Made by a program: the position numbers and the translations under genes
From: Dyadobacter luticola
Lineage (GTDB): Bacteria; Bacteroidota; Bacteroidia; Cytophagales; Spirosomataceae
NCBI RefSeq assembly: GCF_005860805.1
Contig: NZ_VCEJ01000008.1
Coordinates: forward strand, 62,001 to 126,000
Direction of reading: 5' to 3'
Length of the DNA stretch: 64,000 nt
The notes under the pieces: generated by a model
Database searches by the model: none
What the model saw: only the letters and a program-made list of their open reading frames with translations
What the model was told of the DNA's origin: nothing
Shown here: piece by piece, positions 34,208 through 43,237 of the stretch
How the letters are laid out: every line of letters begins with the position of its first letter
Position numbering within the stretch: the first letter of the stretch is position 1

Positions 34208-35569
34208 ATGACGACACTGATCATTAATGCACTTGTTGTAAATGAGAATACCATTCAAGATTTAGACGTATTAATTGAAAATGGTCACATTAAAAAAATC
34301 GGAAAAGATTTGCAGAGCACTCCGGCAGATAGGGTAATCGACGCGGAGGGTAAGTACCTGATGCCGGGCGTGATCGATGACCAGGTGCATTTCCGCGAGC
34401 CGGGACTGACGCACAAAGCGAACATTTACACAGAATCCAGGGCGGCGGTAGCGGGCGGCGTGACCTCATTTATGGAGATGCCGAACACCGTTCCCAACAC
34501 ATTGACGCAGGAATTACTGGCTGATAAATACCAAATCGCCGCTAATACATCCCTTGCCAATTACTCATTTTTTATGGGTGCCTCTAACGATAATTATGAG
34601 GAGGTGATGAAGACCAATCCGGCGGAAGTTTGCGGGATCAAGATATTTATGGGATCGTCTACCGGAAATATGCTGGTGGATGCGCCGGAAGTTTTGGAAA
34701 AAATATTTGCGAATGCACCCTGCATCATCGCCACACATTGCGAGGACGAGCCGACGGTACGTTCGCGCATGGAATATTTTAAAGAAAAGTACGGCAATGA
34801 TGTGCCCTACAACATTCACGCGCTGATCCGCAACGAAGATGCCTGCCTGATTTCCTCCACATTCGCCAGCTCGCTGGCGCATAAACATAAAACCAGGCTA
34901 CATATCCTGCACATTTCGACAGGCGACGAAGTGGTTTTGTTCGAGCCGGGCATCCGCCAGAACGGACAGATTTTGCTTGCTGACGGTTCTAAAAAATTGG
35001 TAACCTCCGAGGCTTGCGTGCATCATTTATGGTTCGACGCGGAAGACTACCATACATTGGGCAACAAAATCAAATGCAACCCGGCTATCAAACAGCCTCA
35101 CCACAAGGAAGCAATTTTGCAGGCAGTGCTGGATAATCGCATCGACGTCATCGCTACCGACCATGCACCGCATACCATGGAAGAGAAAAACCAGCACTAC
35201 TGGCAGGCGCCGTCGGGGTTACCTTTGGTTCAGCATACATTGAATGTCATGCTGGAACTGAGCAAAGCGGGAAAAATTTCGATCGAGCGGGTGGTGGAGA
35301 AAATGAGCCACGCGGTGGCGGATTGTTTTCAGATCAAAGACCGGGGTTATATCCGGGAAGGTTACGCCGCGGACTTGATCCTGGTGGATACCAATGCTGA
35401 TACGCTGGTGGAGCCGGCTAATATTTATGCCAAATGCGGCTGGTCGCCTTTTGAGGGCACGAATTTCGGCTCACGGGTTACACATACCTTTGTTTCAGGT
35501 CATCTGGTTTTCGAGAACGGAAATTTCAACGAAGAAAAGAAAGGGGAAAGGCTACTTTTTAGCCGCTAG
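34208..35569 (+). CDS. pyrC: Dihydroorotase
   Basis: A 453-residue amidohydrolase that cyclises carbamoyl aspartate to dihydroorotate in pyrimidine synthesis. The ATG at 34208 is preferred over an upstream GTG. The metal-site motif normally reads D-x-H-x-H but here it is DDQVHFREPG (57-66), so the first metal His is replaced by Gln59 while His61 is kept. Other family features are present: EMPNTVPNT, GIKIFMGSSTGNM, ATHCEDE, LHILHISTGDE and ATDHAPHTMEEK. The Gln form occurs in other Bacteroidetes dihydroorotases as far as I recall, so the enzyme is probably active. The end overlaps the convergent Nudix gene by 18 bases. Confidence 0.88.
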   Translation: MTTLIINALVVNENTIQDLDVLIENGHIKKIGKDLQSTPADRVIDAEGKYLMPGVIDDQVHFREPGLTHKANIYTESRAAVAGGVTSFMEMPNTVPNTLTQELLADKYQIAANTSLANYSFFMGASNDNYEEVMKTNPAEVCGIKIFMGSSTGNMLVDAPEVLEKIFANAPCIIATHCEDEPTVRSRMEYFKEKYGNDVPYNIHALIRNEDACLISSTFASSLAHKHKTRLHILHISTGDEVVLFEPGIRQNGQILLADGSKKLVTSEACVHHLWFDAEDYHTLGNKIKCNPAIKQPHHKEAILQAVLDNRIDVIATDHAPHTMEEKNQHYWQAPSGLPLVQHTLNVMLELSKAGKISIERVVEKMSHAVADCFQIKDRGYIREGYAADLILVDTNADTLVEPANIYAKCGWSPFEGTNFGSRVTHTFVSGHLVFENGNFNEEKKGERLLFSR

Positions 35570-35977
35570 GTACTGAAAATAATTGTCGATCACATTTAAA
35601 TCAGCTTCGGTCCAGTCCAGTGAGGGCAGGTCCGGAGCTTCGAGCCACAGAATTTGCTCATGTTCTGTTAATGTGATCTCGTAAGATTTCAAGCGGCAGA
35701 CAAACGGCACAAGGATAATTTCACGCCAGCCCTGATCTTTGGAAGTAACCGGAAGCTCGTGAATGATCTCCACTTCCACATTCAGTTCTTCCATGATTTC
35801 GCGACTAAGGGCATCTTCGTCGGATTCATTTTTCTCGGCTTTTCCCCCTGGAAATTCCCATTTTAGAGGAAACGAAAGCGCTGGACTGCGCTGGCCGGCA
35901 AGTACCTTTCCGTTATGTTCAATCACAGCACAAGGCACTCGCACAACTAACTTTTCGGAAACAAGTACTTCAATCAT
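35552..35977 (-). CDS. Nudix hydrolase, MutT-like
   Basis: A 141-residue nucleoside-triphosphate pyrophosphohydrolase. The Nudix box is intact: GGKAEKNESDEDALSREIMEE matches G-x5-E-x7-R-E-x2-E-E, preceded by the MutT-like FPLKWEFPGG. Likely substrates are oxidised dNTPs (8-oxo-dGTP) or CTP-like nucleotides. The stop overlaps the end of the pyrC gene on the opposite strand by 18 bases. Confidence 0.88.
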   Translation of the reverse strand: MIEVLVSEKLVVRVPCAVIEHNGKVLAGQRSPALSFPLKWEFPGGKAEKNESDEDALSREIMEELNVEVEIIHELPVTSKDQGWREIILVPFVCRLKSYEITLTEHEQILWLEAPDLPSLDWTEADLNVIDNYFQYLAAKK

Positions 35978-36061
35978 AGAGGCGGTCAGTAATTTACCGC
36001 AAAAATACTACTTCTATTTCTAATTTACACGTGATTGCGAAAAGTTCACAAACACAACACA

Positions 36062-37087
36062 TTAGAACAATTCTCCCGACCGGTAATTTTTTAAAATTCC
36101 CAGGTGTTTGAAAGCTTTTTCAGTCACTTCGCGGCCTCTGGATGTACGTTTCATATATCCCTCCTGGATTAGAAATGGCTCATACACTTCCTCAATCGTC
36201 TCCGCTTCCTCGCCGCAAGCCGTCGCAATCGTCGAAAGACCGACCGGCCCGCCTTTGAATTTGTGGATAATGGTTGTCAAAATACGGTTATCCATTTCAT
36301 CAAGACCATTTTGATCAACGTCCAATGCTTTCAGCGCCATTTCTGCAATTGCAACTGTAATGCGTCCGTTTCCTTTTACCTGGGCAAAGTCACGTGTGCG
36401 GCGCAGCAGATTATTGGCGATCCGGGGCGTACCACGGCTTCGACGGGCGATCTCAAAAGCGGCATCTTCTTCCAGCGGCGTGCCGAGGATTGCCGCGGAA
36501 CGTTTCAGGATAGACGAAAGCAGTTGCGCATCGTAATATTCCAGCCGGGCATTGATACCGAACCTGGCGCGCAGTGGCGAGGTGAGCATACCCGCACGGG
36601 TTGTAGCGCCGATTAATGTAAAGGGATTGAGACCGATCTGAATGCTGCGGGCGTTTGGGCCGCTGTCGAGCATGATGTCAATTTTATAATCTTCCATCGC
36701 CGAGTATAAGTACTCTTCCACGATCGGATTCAGGCGGTGGATTTCGTCGATGAACAGGACGTCTTTTTCCTGCAAGTTGGTCAGCAAACCTGCCAGGTCG
36801 CTCGGCTTGTCTAGTACCGGGCCAGAGGTAATTTTGATTCCTGAACCCAGCTCATTTGCTACAATATTGGATAATGTTGTTTTGCCCAATCCCGGAGGTC
36901 CGTGAAGCAAAACGTGGTCGAGCGCATCGCCCCGCTGGCGGGCGGCTTGTACAAAAACTTTCAGGTTTTCGAGAATTTTGTCCTGCCCGGTAAAGTCGTC
37001 GAAACTAAGCGGACGCAGCGCCCGCTCAATTTCTTTTTCGGTATTGGAAAGATTTTCTTTATCTCCGGACAGGTAATCCTGGCGCAT
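36062..37087 (-). CDS. ruvB: Holliday junction branch-migration helicase RuvB
   Basis: A 341-residue AAA+ motor that, with RuvA, drives branch migration of Holliday junctions. Walker A HGPPGLGKTTLSN, Walker B FIDEIHRLN, sensor I GATTRAGMLTSPLRARFG with the arginine finger, and a C-terminal winged helix (EEVYEPFLIQEGYMKRTSRGR) are all present. The length is typical. The region upstream contains a perfect 13-bp inverted repeat around a possible promoter box. Confidence 0.97.
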   Translation of the reverse strand: MRQDYLSGDKENLSNTEKEIERALRPLSFDDFTGQDKILENLKVFVQAARQRGDALDHVLLHGPPGLGKTTLSNIVANELGSGIKITSGPVLDKPSDLAGLLTNLQEKDVLFIDEIHRLNPIVEEYLYSAMEDYKIDIMLDSGPNARSIQIGLNPFTLIGATTRAGMLTSPLRARFGINARLEYYDAQLLSSILKRSAAILGTPLEEDAAFEIARRSRGTPRIANNLLRRTRDFAQVKGNGRITVAIAEMALKALDVDQNGLDEMDNRILTTIIHKFKGGPVGLSTIATACGEEAETIEEVYEPFLIQEGYMKRTSRGREVTEKAFKHLGILKNYRSGELF

Positions 37088-37095
37088 AATGAAGT

Positions 37096-37141
37096 GCAGA
37101 TTAAAACATTTACTTAATCAAAAATAGCTGTTTTAATCTGC
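37096..37141. promoter_or_regulatory. 13-bp inverted repeat upstream of ruvB
   Basis: GCAGATTAAAACA (37096-37108) is perfectly repeated in inverse at 37129-37141. The 20-base spacer contains TATTTTTG on the minus strand (37119-37126), a match to the -7 consensus for ruvB. No T tract follows, so an operator fits better than a terminator. Confidence 0.5.
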
Positions 37142-37152
37142 AAAAAGAAGGA

Positions 37153-40023
37153 TTATCGAATCACCATCACCGACCCGCGCTTGGTAATCGGGGCACGCTC
37201 GGGGTAATAAAGCGCCTCGTACGACAGCACATAAGGATAGGCGCCGGGCTGTACCTTCTGGCCTTTGTAAGTTCCGTCCCAGCGGTCTTCCAGGTTATCA
37301 GTTGCATAAATTACCTCTCCCCAGCGGTTGTATATCCTGATCTGGAAATTGGTATAATAAGCCCCGAAAATCTGTAATATCTCATTATGACCTTCCCCAT
37401 CTGGCGTAAATGCATCGGGAATAAAGAAGCGCGGCTCACATTTATCGATCACATCCGTAGCCTTTTCCGTAACACAACCTTCCCGGTTGGTCGCACGCAC
37501 CACATACTTCCCTTCCTGGTTGACGGTAATTGTTCGCGTGGTATCGCCGGACGCCGGCCAGAGGTAGGATAGCTGCCCGACCCCATTTGCATCGAGGATA
37601 ACAGATTGTCCGTCAGGAATACAGATCACATTTTCAGGCGCGAGATTCAGGATCGGCGAAGGCAGCTCGCCAACCTGGATCGTATCAGAATTAAAACAAT
37701 CATTTCTATCTCTAACAATGACAAAGTACGTTCCCGGCTGCCCGATGGTCACATCCCGGGTTTTTTCGCCGGTACTCCAATTAAACTCGATCCACCTTTC
37801 ACTTTGAACAGTCAAAACAATCGAGCTGTCGCGGCATAATGTCGTATCTGGCCCGATCGTAAATGCAGGCGGTCTTCGGAGCGTGATTTCGATGGTATCG
37901 GCCGAGAAACATTCGCCTTGCGGACCATTGAACGCGACGGCAATGTACCGGCCGGTTTCGATCGCATTATAAGTTTTCGCGCGACCAACTACTCTGCCGC
38001 GGTGAATCCAGGCGTACACTTCGGCCTGCACTTTCATATCCAGCGGCACAAAATTGCCGCAGGTATCTTTGTCCGGGCCGAGGCTGATCTGCGGAGGCGT
38101 CTCATAAATCGTCACCGGCTGAATAATCGTCGTGTCCTTACATTTATTGGTAGCCCGCAAACGTACCATGTAAGTACCTGGCTGCGTGTAAGTATAGGTA
38201 GCCTTTTGTTGTTTCGAAGGCGCGGTGAAGCTTCCGTCACCCAAAAAATCCCACTGATAAGTATCTTCGATCGGATCGCAAATCGGGCTGGCCTGGAATG
38301 TAGTAGGCGCATTGGTACAAAAACCGTCCGCCTCAAAACCAGGGCCGGAAGATTCCTGTGTGAAATCCTGCACCATATTCGGTAAACCGAGCTGGCTCTT
38401 TTTACCACCCAGATTCACGCCATCCCGCTCATATTCAACCCCGGTGAGCGAATTTCCCTCCGGCTCGCCGATGACAGCCAGATACTCACTTCCCTCTATC
38501 GCCATATAAATTCGCCCGTCGGAGCCAAATTGTAAGGCGCCAAATTTTTGCGTCGCGGAGCTGTCAATGGTGATCGCAGTCTCCTCCAACAGACTGTCTG
38601 GTAATGTTAAATCGTATTGTTTTAAATAGGAACTCGTGCCATTTTCCCCCTGGAAGGATATATACATTTTTTCCCCGGTGGGCGAAAATTCGATCCCGTA
38701 CGCAGTGGGCGGCGCCGGGCCGAGATCTATTTTTTTATCATAGGTGAGGACACCCGTGGAATCGTCAAAATTGAAAAGCTCAACATAATTTCTTGGCGGC
38801 CCCGGAATGATTACCGCCAGTCTCCGCAAACCCGTTGCGCTGTCGGCAGAGGAAAATTTCATGTAACCTTCGGCCTTGTTCAGGCTGTCGTGAGCCATGC
38901 CTAATGCTGGCGAGCTGGTTTCTACCAAACCCCCGGTAGTAGCATGAAAAATCCGGAATTTATTGGTGCCATAATCGTGGGAAATGACCCAGTAAGTGCT
39001 GTCACGGTCATTACGTGCAGAGACTATACGTTCGGTGGTAGGCTGCTGTAATGTGGTGTTTTGTTCGATGATTGCGCCGAGTCCGTTGTTGCGGCGCATG
39101 TCTACCACACTTACGGTTAACAGTTTTTCACCATTAATATCGGAGGTCGTAAATACATTAAAGAGGTATTCGCAGCCCTTACAGGTCGGTTGCGGGACGA
39201 TGAGGACGGATTGGGTGGAATTCGGGCTACCTTTCAGCGGGTCGCATTTCCCGTTGAAACACGGCATGACGTCCCCGTTTTTATTCCAGACCGTAATACC
39301 GTCGGAGTAAAAGAGCAGCTGACCCTTCGAATTCGCAATCGCCGAGGTACCTTCCGGCGTATTCAGTTTCCCGTCTGTGATCGGCGTGGGCGGATTATTG
39401 GAAAAATCGAGACCAGCATTTCCACCAAAATACCACTTGGCGCCTTCCTGATTGGCCGGCTCCATACATATCTTCACATTGATCCGGTCCTGGATTTTAC
39501 AACCATTGGGCATAATCACTTCCACGGAATAACATCCGGAACTGTCAACATTCAATGTTTGCGTAGTATCACCTTTTGGGTACCAAACGAATCTTGCACC
39601 CTCAGGGGCACCGTTTGGGTAAGGATCAAGGATTAATGTATCGCCTGGGCAGATGGTTGTATCAGTTTTCCACTGTTGAAATTGCGGTGGAAGCTCGCCT
39701 ACCTGGATAACTTTGGAGACCGTTTGCGTTGCACCACCGCTAACCGTCCGCACCAATGTAACAGTATAGCTGCCGGGAGCCATATAAGAATGTTGCGCAT
39801 TTCGCCTCGTATCCGTCGCTCCACCCTCTCCAAAATTCCAGCGCCACGCAGTAGCAGTACTAAGCGTATCCCTGAAAGAAGTGGAATCCGCGCAGTCTGG
39901 ATTTTGCATACATTGGTTCTGAACCAGAAACGGAGTCTGCGCTTTCGCATACACTGTGGAGAGCAGTATAAGAAAGAAAAAACAACAAAAATTTTGTTGG
40001 TACTTATTATAAAATCGACCCAT
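37153..40023 (-). CDS. Type IX secretion cargo: PKD-domain protein with gliding-motility C-terminal domain
   Basis: A 956-residue exported protein. A signal peptide (1-29, ending VYAKAQ) is followed by a PKD domain (about 45-110), a beta-propeller-like region (about 190-560, with FSPTGEKMYISFQG and FGSDGRIYMA), and further PKD/Ig-like domains (about 590-850). The gliding-motility-associated C-terminal domain comes last (about 865-956), with FIPDAFTPDGEGHNE, IYNRWGEVIY and WDGTYKGQKVQPG. The last domain is the secretion signal of the type IX system (type B), so the protein is probably surface-exposed or released. It is divergent from a porP/sprF-like gene, a common pairing for large type B cargo. 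Confidence 0.9.
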   Translation of the reverse strand: MGRFYNKYQQNFCCFFFLILLSTVYAKAQTPFLVQNQCMQNPDCADSTSFRDTLSTATAWRWNFGEGGATDTRRNAQHSYMAPGSYTVTLVRTVSGGATQTVSKVIQVGELPPQFQQWKTDTTICPGDTLILDPYPNGAPEGARFVWYPKGDTTQTLNVDSSGCYSVEVIMPNGCKIQDRINVKICMEPANQEGAKWYFGGNAGLDFSNNPPTPITDGKLNTPEGTSAIANSKGQLLFYSDGITVWNKNGDVMPCFNGKCDPLKGSPNSTQSVLIVPQPTCKGCEYLFNVFTTSDINGEKLLTVSVVDMRRNNGLGAIIEQNTTLQQPTTERIVSARNDRDSTYWVISHDYGTNKFRIFHATTGGLVETSSPALGMAHDSLNKAEGYMKFSSADSATGLRRLAVIIPGPPRNYVELFNFDDSTGVLTYDKKIDLGPAPPTAYGIEFSPTGEKMYISFQGENGTSSYLKQYDLTLPDSLLEETAITIDSSATQKFGALQFGSDGRIYMAIEGSEYLAVIGEPEGNSLTGVEYERDGVNLGGKKSQLGLPNMVQDFTQESSGPGFEADGFCTNAPTTFQASPICDPIEDTYQWDFLGDGSFTAPSKQQKATYTYTQPGTYMVRLRATNKCKDTTIIQPVTIYETPPQISLGPDKDTCGNFVPLDMKVQAEVYAWIHRGRVVGRAKTYNAIETGRYIAVAFNGPQGECFSADTIEITLRRPPAFTIGPDTTLCRDSSIVLTVQSERWIEFNWSTGEKTRDVTIGQPGTYFVIVRDRNDCFNSDTIQVGELPSPILNLAPENVICIPDGQSVILDANGVGQLSYLWPASGDTTRTITVNQEGKYVVRATNREGCVTEKATDVIDKCEPRFFIPDAFTPDGEGHNEILQIFGAYYTNFQIRIYNRWGEVIYATDNLEDRWDGTYKGQKVQPGAYPYVLSYEALYYPERAPITKRGSVMVIR

Positions 40024-40247
40024 GTTTCGTTACTTGTTCAAACACCCCTATCCACCGCTTTTGATATTCAGATTACCCGACAATACTAACGAAATTAAAA
40101 TGTTAAAATTTTGTGGGCGATTGTCGTAAAAACCTCTCTAATTTGAATATTAATACGCAATTTGAAGATATTTTGTTAAATAAAATCGGGCATTTTTTCA
40201 CGGCCCTTAACCAACCGCGAATTTGGTAGCGGCGATATGTTGAATAT

Positions 40248-41279
40248 ATGAGCAAGCGTATACTTTGCCTTTTTTTTCTGACACTACTTTGCCTGAAAGG
40301 TTGGAGCCAGGACCCGCAGTTCTCCCAATTTTACGCCAATCCGCTATACCTGAACCCGGCACTGGCTGGCGGGGCGCTTGCACCAAGAGCCACCATCAAC
40401 TACCGCAACCAGTGGCCGTCGCTTTCGGCCAACTTTGTAACTACTTCTTTTGGGGCTGATGCTTTTTTTTCCAATTTCAATAGCGGCGTGGGGGTGTTGG
40501 TGACCATGGATAGTCAGGGTTTGGGAAATTTAAAATCCACCGATGTGGCACTGCAATATTCTTATCAGCTGCAAATCAATGATATGACTTCCCTGCGACT
40601 GGGAATTCAGGGCGGTTTTGCCTCGCGGACACTGGATTATTTTGGCTTGACATTCGGGGACCAATATGATAATGGCGGCTTGACGGGACAACCTACGCAG
40701 GATCCTTTCGCGAAAGGCGGGCCAAATGTTTTTTATGCCGATTTTGGTGCAGGGGCCATGTTATATTCGGATTGGTATTGGGCTGGGGTTTCGGCGCACC
40801 ATTTGAACCGGCCGAATCAGGCGTTTTCGTCACTGACCGACGCAAGGTTACCCCTTAAGGCCAGTTTGCAAGCGGGTTTACGCATTCCTTTTGCAGGATA
40901 TACTTTTTTGGGAGATGAAATTGACAAGGAAAAGACGATTTCTCCTGCAATTATGTACAAAAAACAAGGTAAGTATGACCAGTTCGACGCGGGAATGTAT
41001 GTGACGATCGAGCCGCTGGTGCTGGGTGCCTGGTATCGTGGAATTCCTTTTAAAAAATATGCTCAGAACATTAATAACCACGAATCGCTGATTTTCCTAG
41101 CAGGTTTCAGACAGGATAAATTTTCGATCGGTTACAGTTACGATTTGACTATTTCAACATTAGGCGCAGGCAGCGGGGGCGCGCACGAGATTTCGCTCTC
41201 CTACATTTTCCCACCTTTGGATCCAAAACCGAAGCGCTCGAAAAGCAGCAAAAAACAGCTATCCTGCCCCAAATTCTGA
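40248..41279 (+). CDS. PorP/SprF-family type IX secretion membrane protein
   Basis: A 343-residue outer-membrane barrel protein. A signal peptide ends at GWSQ, then the family start DPQFSQFYANPLYLNPALAG, with repeats such as NYRNQWPSLSANFVTTSFGAD and, near the end, AGFRQDKFSIGYSYDLTIS. SprF/PorP proteins receive partner cargo carrying type B C-terminal domains. The divergent neighbour at 37153-40023 is the obvious partner. The short polar C-terminal extension (KPKRSKSSKKQ) lies beyond the barrel. Confidence 0.9.
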   Translation: MSKRILCLFFLTLLCLKGWSQDPQFSQFYANPLYLNPALAGGALAPRATINYRNQWPSLSANFVTTSFGADAFFSNFNSGVGVLVTMDSQGLGNLKSTDVALQYSYQLQINDMTSLRLGIQGGFASRTLDYFGLTFGDQYDNGGLTGQPTQDPFAKGGPNVFYADFGAGAMLYSDWYWAGVSAHHLNRPNQAFSSLTDARLPLKASLQAGLRIPFAGYTFLGDEIDKEKTISPAIMYKKQGKYDQFDAGMYVTIEPLVLGAWYRGIPFKKYAQNINNHESLIFLAGFRQDKFSIGYSYDLTISTLGAGSGGAHEISLSYIFPPLDPKPKRSKSSKKQLSCPKF

Positions 41280-41374
41280 TTCTTCCAAAAATTTTGATAC
41301 TCCCCGGATAGGGGTAGAGCGGGTTGTATTTGGTCTTTACCAGTACAATTCGCTTATTTTTTTTAACCATTTCT

Positions 41375-42163
41375 ATGACATTCAATTTTAGAAGAAACTG
41401 GATCCTCGCACTTGCGATTTGTCTGGTCACATTGCATTCATTCGCCGCTGCTCCGAAAAAACAGTTCTACCAGATCAAGCTGTATCATTTGACTAGCAAA
41501 GACCAGGAAACGCGGGTCGATAATTACCTGAAAGACGCTTACATTCCGGCCATGCACCGGGCGGGGATCAAAGATATCGGGGTTTTCAAGCCGGTAGCGT
41601 CCGACACCGCGGCCGGAAAGCTCGTTTATGTTTTGATTCCTTTGAAATCCCTGGACCAGCTGCTTTCTATCCCAAAATCACTGGAAAAAGATGCGGCTTA
41701 CCAGTCTGCGGGCAAGGATTATATTGATGCGGAATACAAGAATCCCCCCTACGCGCGGATCCAATCGACGGTTTTACGTGCTTTCGAAAATGCACCGGTC
41801 ATGAAAAAACCGACTTACTCCACGCCAAAAAGTGAGCGGATTTATGAGCTGAGAAGCTACGAGGGCCACACGGAGAAAATCCATGTTAATAAAGTGAAAC
41901 AGTTCAATGCAGGAAATGAGATCGGTATTTTCGATCGGCTGGGTTTCAATGCGGTATTTTACGGCGAAGTGATTTCGGGCGCAACCATGCCGAACCTGAT
42001 GTATATGACCACATTCTCGGACAAAGCTTCACGTGATGCACATTGGAAATCTTTCACCGACGATGCAGAGTGGGGCAAAGTGAAAACAATGCCAGAGTAT
42101 CAAAACAATGTTTCGAAGAATGTCACTTTGTTTCTTTATCCGGCCGAATATTCGGATTACTGA
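41375..42163 (+). CDS. Secreted NIPSNAP family protein
   Basis: A 262-residue exported protein; the start at 41375 begins a signal peptide (RRNWILALAICLVTLHSFA) with cleavage before APKK. The mature part has two dimeric alpha/beta-barrel-like NIPSNAP units: YQIKLYHLTSKDQETRVD and YELRSYEGHTEKIHVNKV followed by FDRLGFNAVFYGEVISG. The molecular function of bacterial members is unknown. It is followed by a bidirectional terminator shared with murQ. Confidence 0.82.
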   Translation: MTFNFRRNWILALAICLVTLHSFAAAPKKQFYQIKLYHLTSKDQETRVDNYLKDAYIPAMHRAGIKDIGVFKPVASDTAAGKLVYVLIPLKSLDQLLSIPKSLEKDAAYQSAGKDYIDAEYKNPPYARIQSTVLRAFENAPVMKKPTYSTPKSERIYELRSYEGHTEKIHVNKVKQFNAGNEIGIFDRLGFNAVFYGEVISGATMPNLMYMTTFSDKASRDAHWKSFTDDAEWGKVKTMPEYQNNVSKNVTLFLYPAEYSDY

Positions 42164-42180
42164 TCATTTAAAAAAAACGA

Positions 42181-42220
42181 AAAAGACCCGGTGCTCGAAA
42201 TGTGCGCCGGGTCTTTTTTT
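42181..42220. terminator. Bidirectional terminator between NIPSNAP gene and murQ
   Basis: AAAAGACCCGGTGC (42181-42194) pairs with GCGCCGGGTCTTTT (42204-42217), with one G-T pair, flanked by A and T runs. It serves both convergent genes. Confidence 0.85.
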
Positions 42221-42233
42221 GATATAAAAAATC

Positions 42234-43037
42234 TTATTTACGCGCCGCAGTGATGGCTGCACGCACATTTCCATGTTTGTCCAAAAGCGATTGAGCCTCT
42301 TCGGGCGACACATTCAGCTCGTCGATAATCATTCTCAAAGCCCGGTCAACCAGCTTTTCGTTTGTCAGCTGCATATCCACCATTTTATTACCCTTCACTT
42401 TTCCCAGCCGGATCATTACCGAAGTGGTGATCATATTTAAAACCAGTTTTTGTGCAGTCCCGGCTTTCATGCGGGTGCTGCCAGTCAGAAACTCTGGGCC
42501 AACCACGACTTCTACCGGAAATTCTGCTGCTTTGGCAACCGGCGAGCCATCATTACAAACTACGCAGCCAGTGAGTAAACCTGCTTTTTGCGCTTCATTC
42601 AAACCACCGATCACATAGGGTGTCCGGCCCGAAGCTGCGATACCGACGAGCGTATCGTTTTCGTTGGGCTGGTACGGTTGCAAATCTATCCACGCTTGCT
42701 GTGCGTCGTCCTCCGCATTTTCCACCGCTTTCCTGATCGCCCCGTCTCCTCCTGCTATAATCCCGACCACCAGATCAAAAGGTACCCCAAAAGTTGGCGG
42801 ACATTCCGACGCATCTACCACGCCCAGTCGGCCGCTGGTCCCGGCGCCGATATAAAACAGCCTGCCGCCTTTTTGCATGCGCGGCACGATCTGCTTTACC
42901 AACTCTTCAATTTGTGGGATTGACTTCTTAACCGCCTGCGGCACAGTCTGATCTTCCTGATTGATGGAAGTCAGAATGTCGGAGACACTCATTTTTTCAA
43001 GGTCATTATAATGTGAGGACGACTCGGTTGTTAGCAT
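42234..43037 (-). CDS. murQ: N-acetylmuramic acid 6-phosphate etherase
   Basis: A 267-residue SIS-domain lyase that removes lactate from MurNAc-6-phosphate during cell-wall recycling, giving GlcNAc-6-phosphate. The signature GAGTSGRLGVVDASECPPTF and GPEFLTGSTRMKAGTAQK are diagnostic, and the N-terminal TTES matches the family. It is about 30 residues shorter than the E. coli enzyme at the C-terminus, which is common in Bacteroidetes. No murK/nagK partner is adjacent. Confidence 0.93.
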   Translation of the reverse strand: MLTTESSSHYNDLEKMSVSDILTSINQEDQTVPQAVKKSIPQIEELVKQIVPRMQKGGRLFYIGAGTSGRLGVVDASECPPTFGVPFDLVVGIIAGGDGAIRKAVENAEDDAQQAWIDLQPYQPNENDTLVGIAASGRTPYVIGGLNEAQKAGLLTGCVVCNDGSPVAKAAEFPVEVVVGPEFLTGSTRMKAGTAQKLVLNMITTSVMIRLGKVKGNKMVDMQLTNEKLVDRALRMIIDELNVSPEEAQSLLDKHGNVRAAITAARK

Positions 43038-43237
43038 TTGAATGGTGTTTTGTGCAAATCAAAAATAATCCTTTTCCTTTTATTGTAGTTTGCCTAGATC
43101 AAATTTGGTATTAATCGTAGAATTATCACAAAAAACGCCGTGAATGTTTGGAAAATAAAAAGATAGCTCTCTTATTTGCAAGAGAGATTAAAAATTAGCG
43201 AAATTTCGCTGGACCTGTTAGTTACGCTACATTCACC

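Noticed and set aside
43038..43237. Leader peptide or riboswitch upstream of ilvD
   Set aside because: Only very short frames without Ile/Val/Leu runs are present, and the hairpin CTCTCTT/AAGAGAG has no T tract or alternative pairing.
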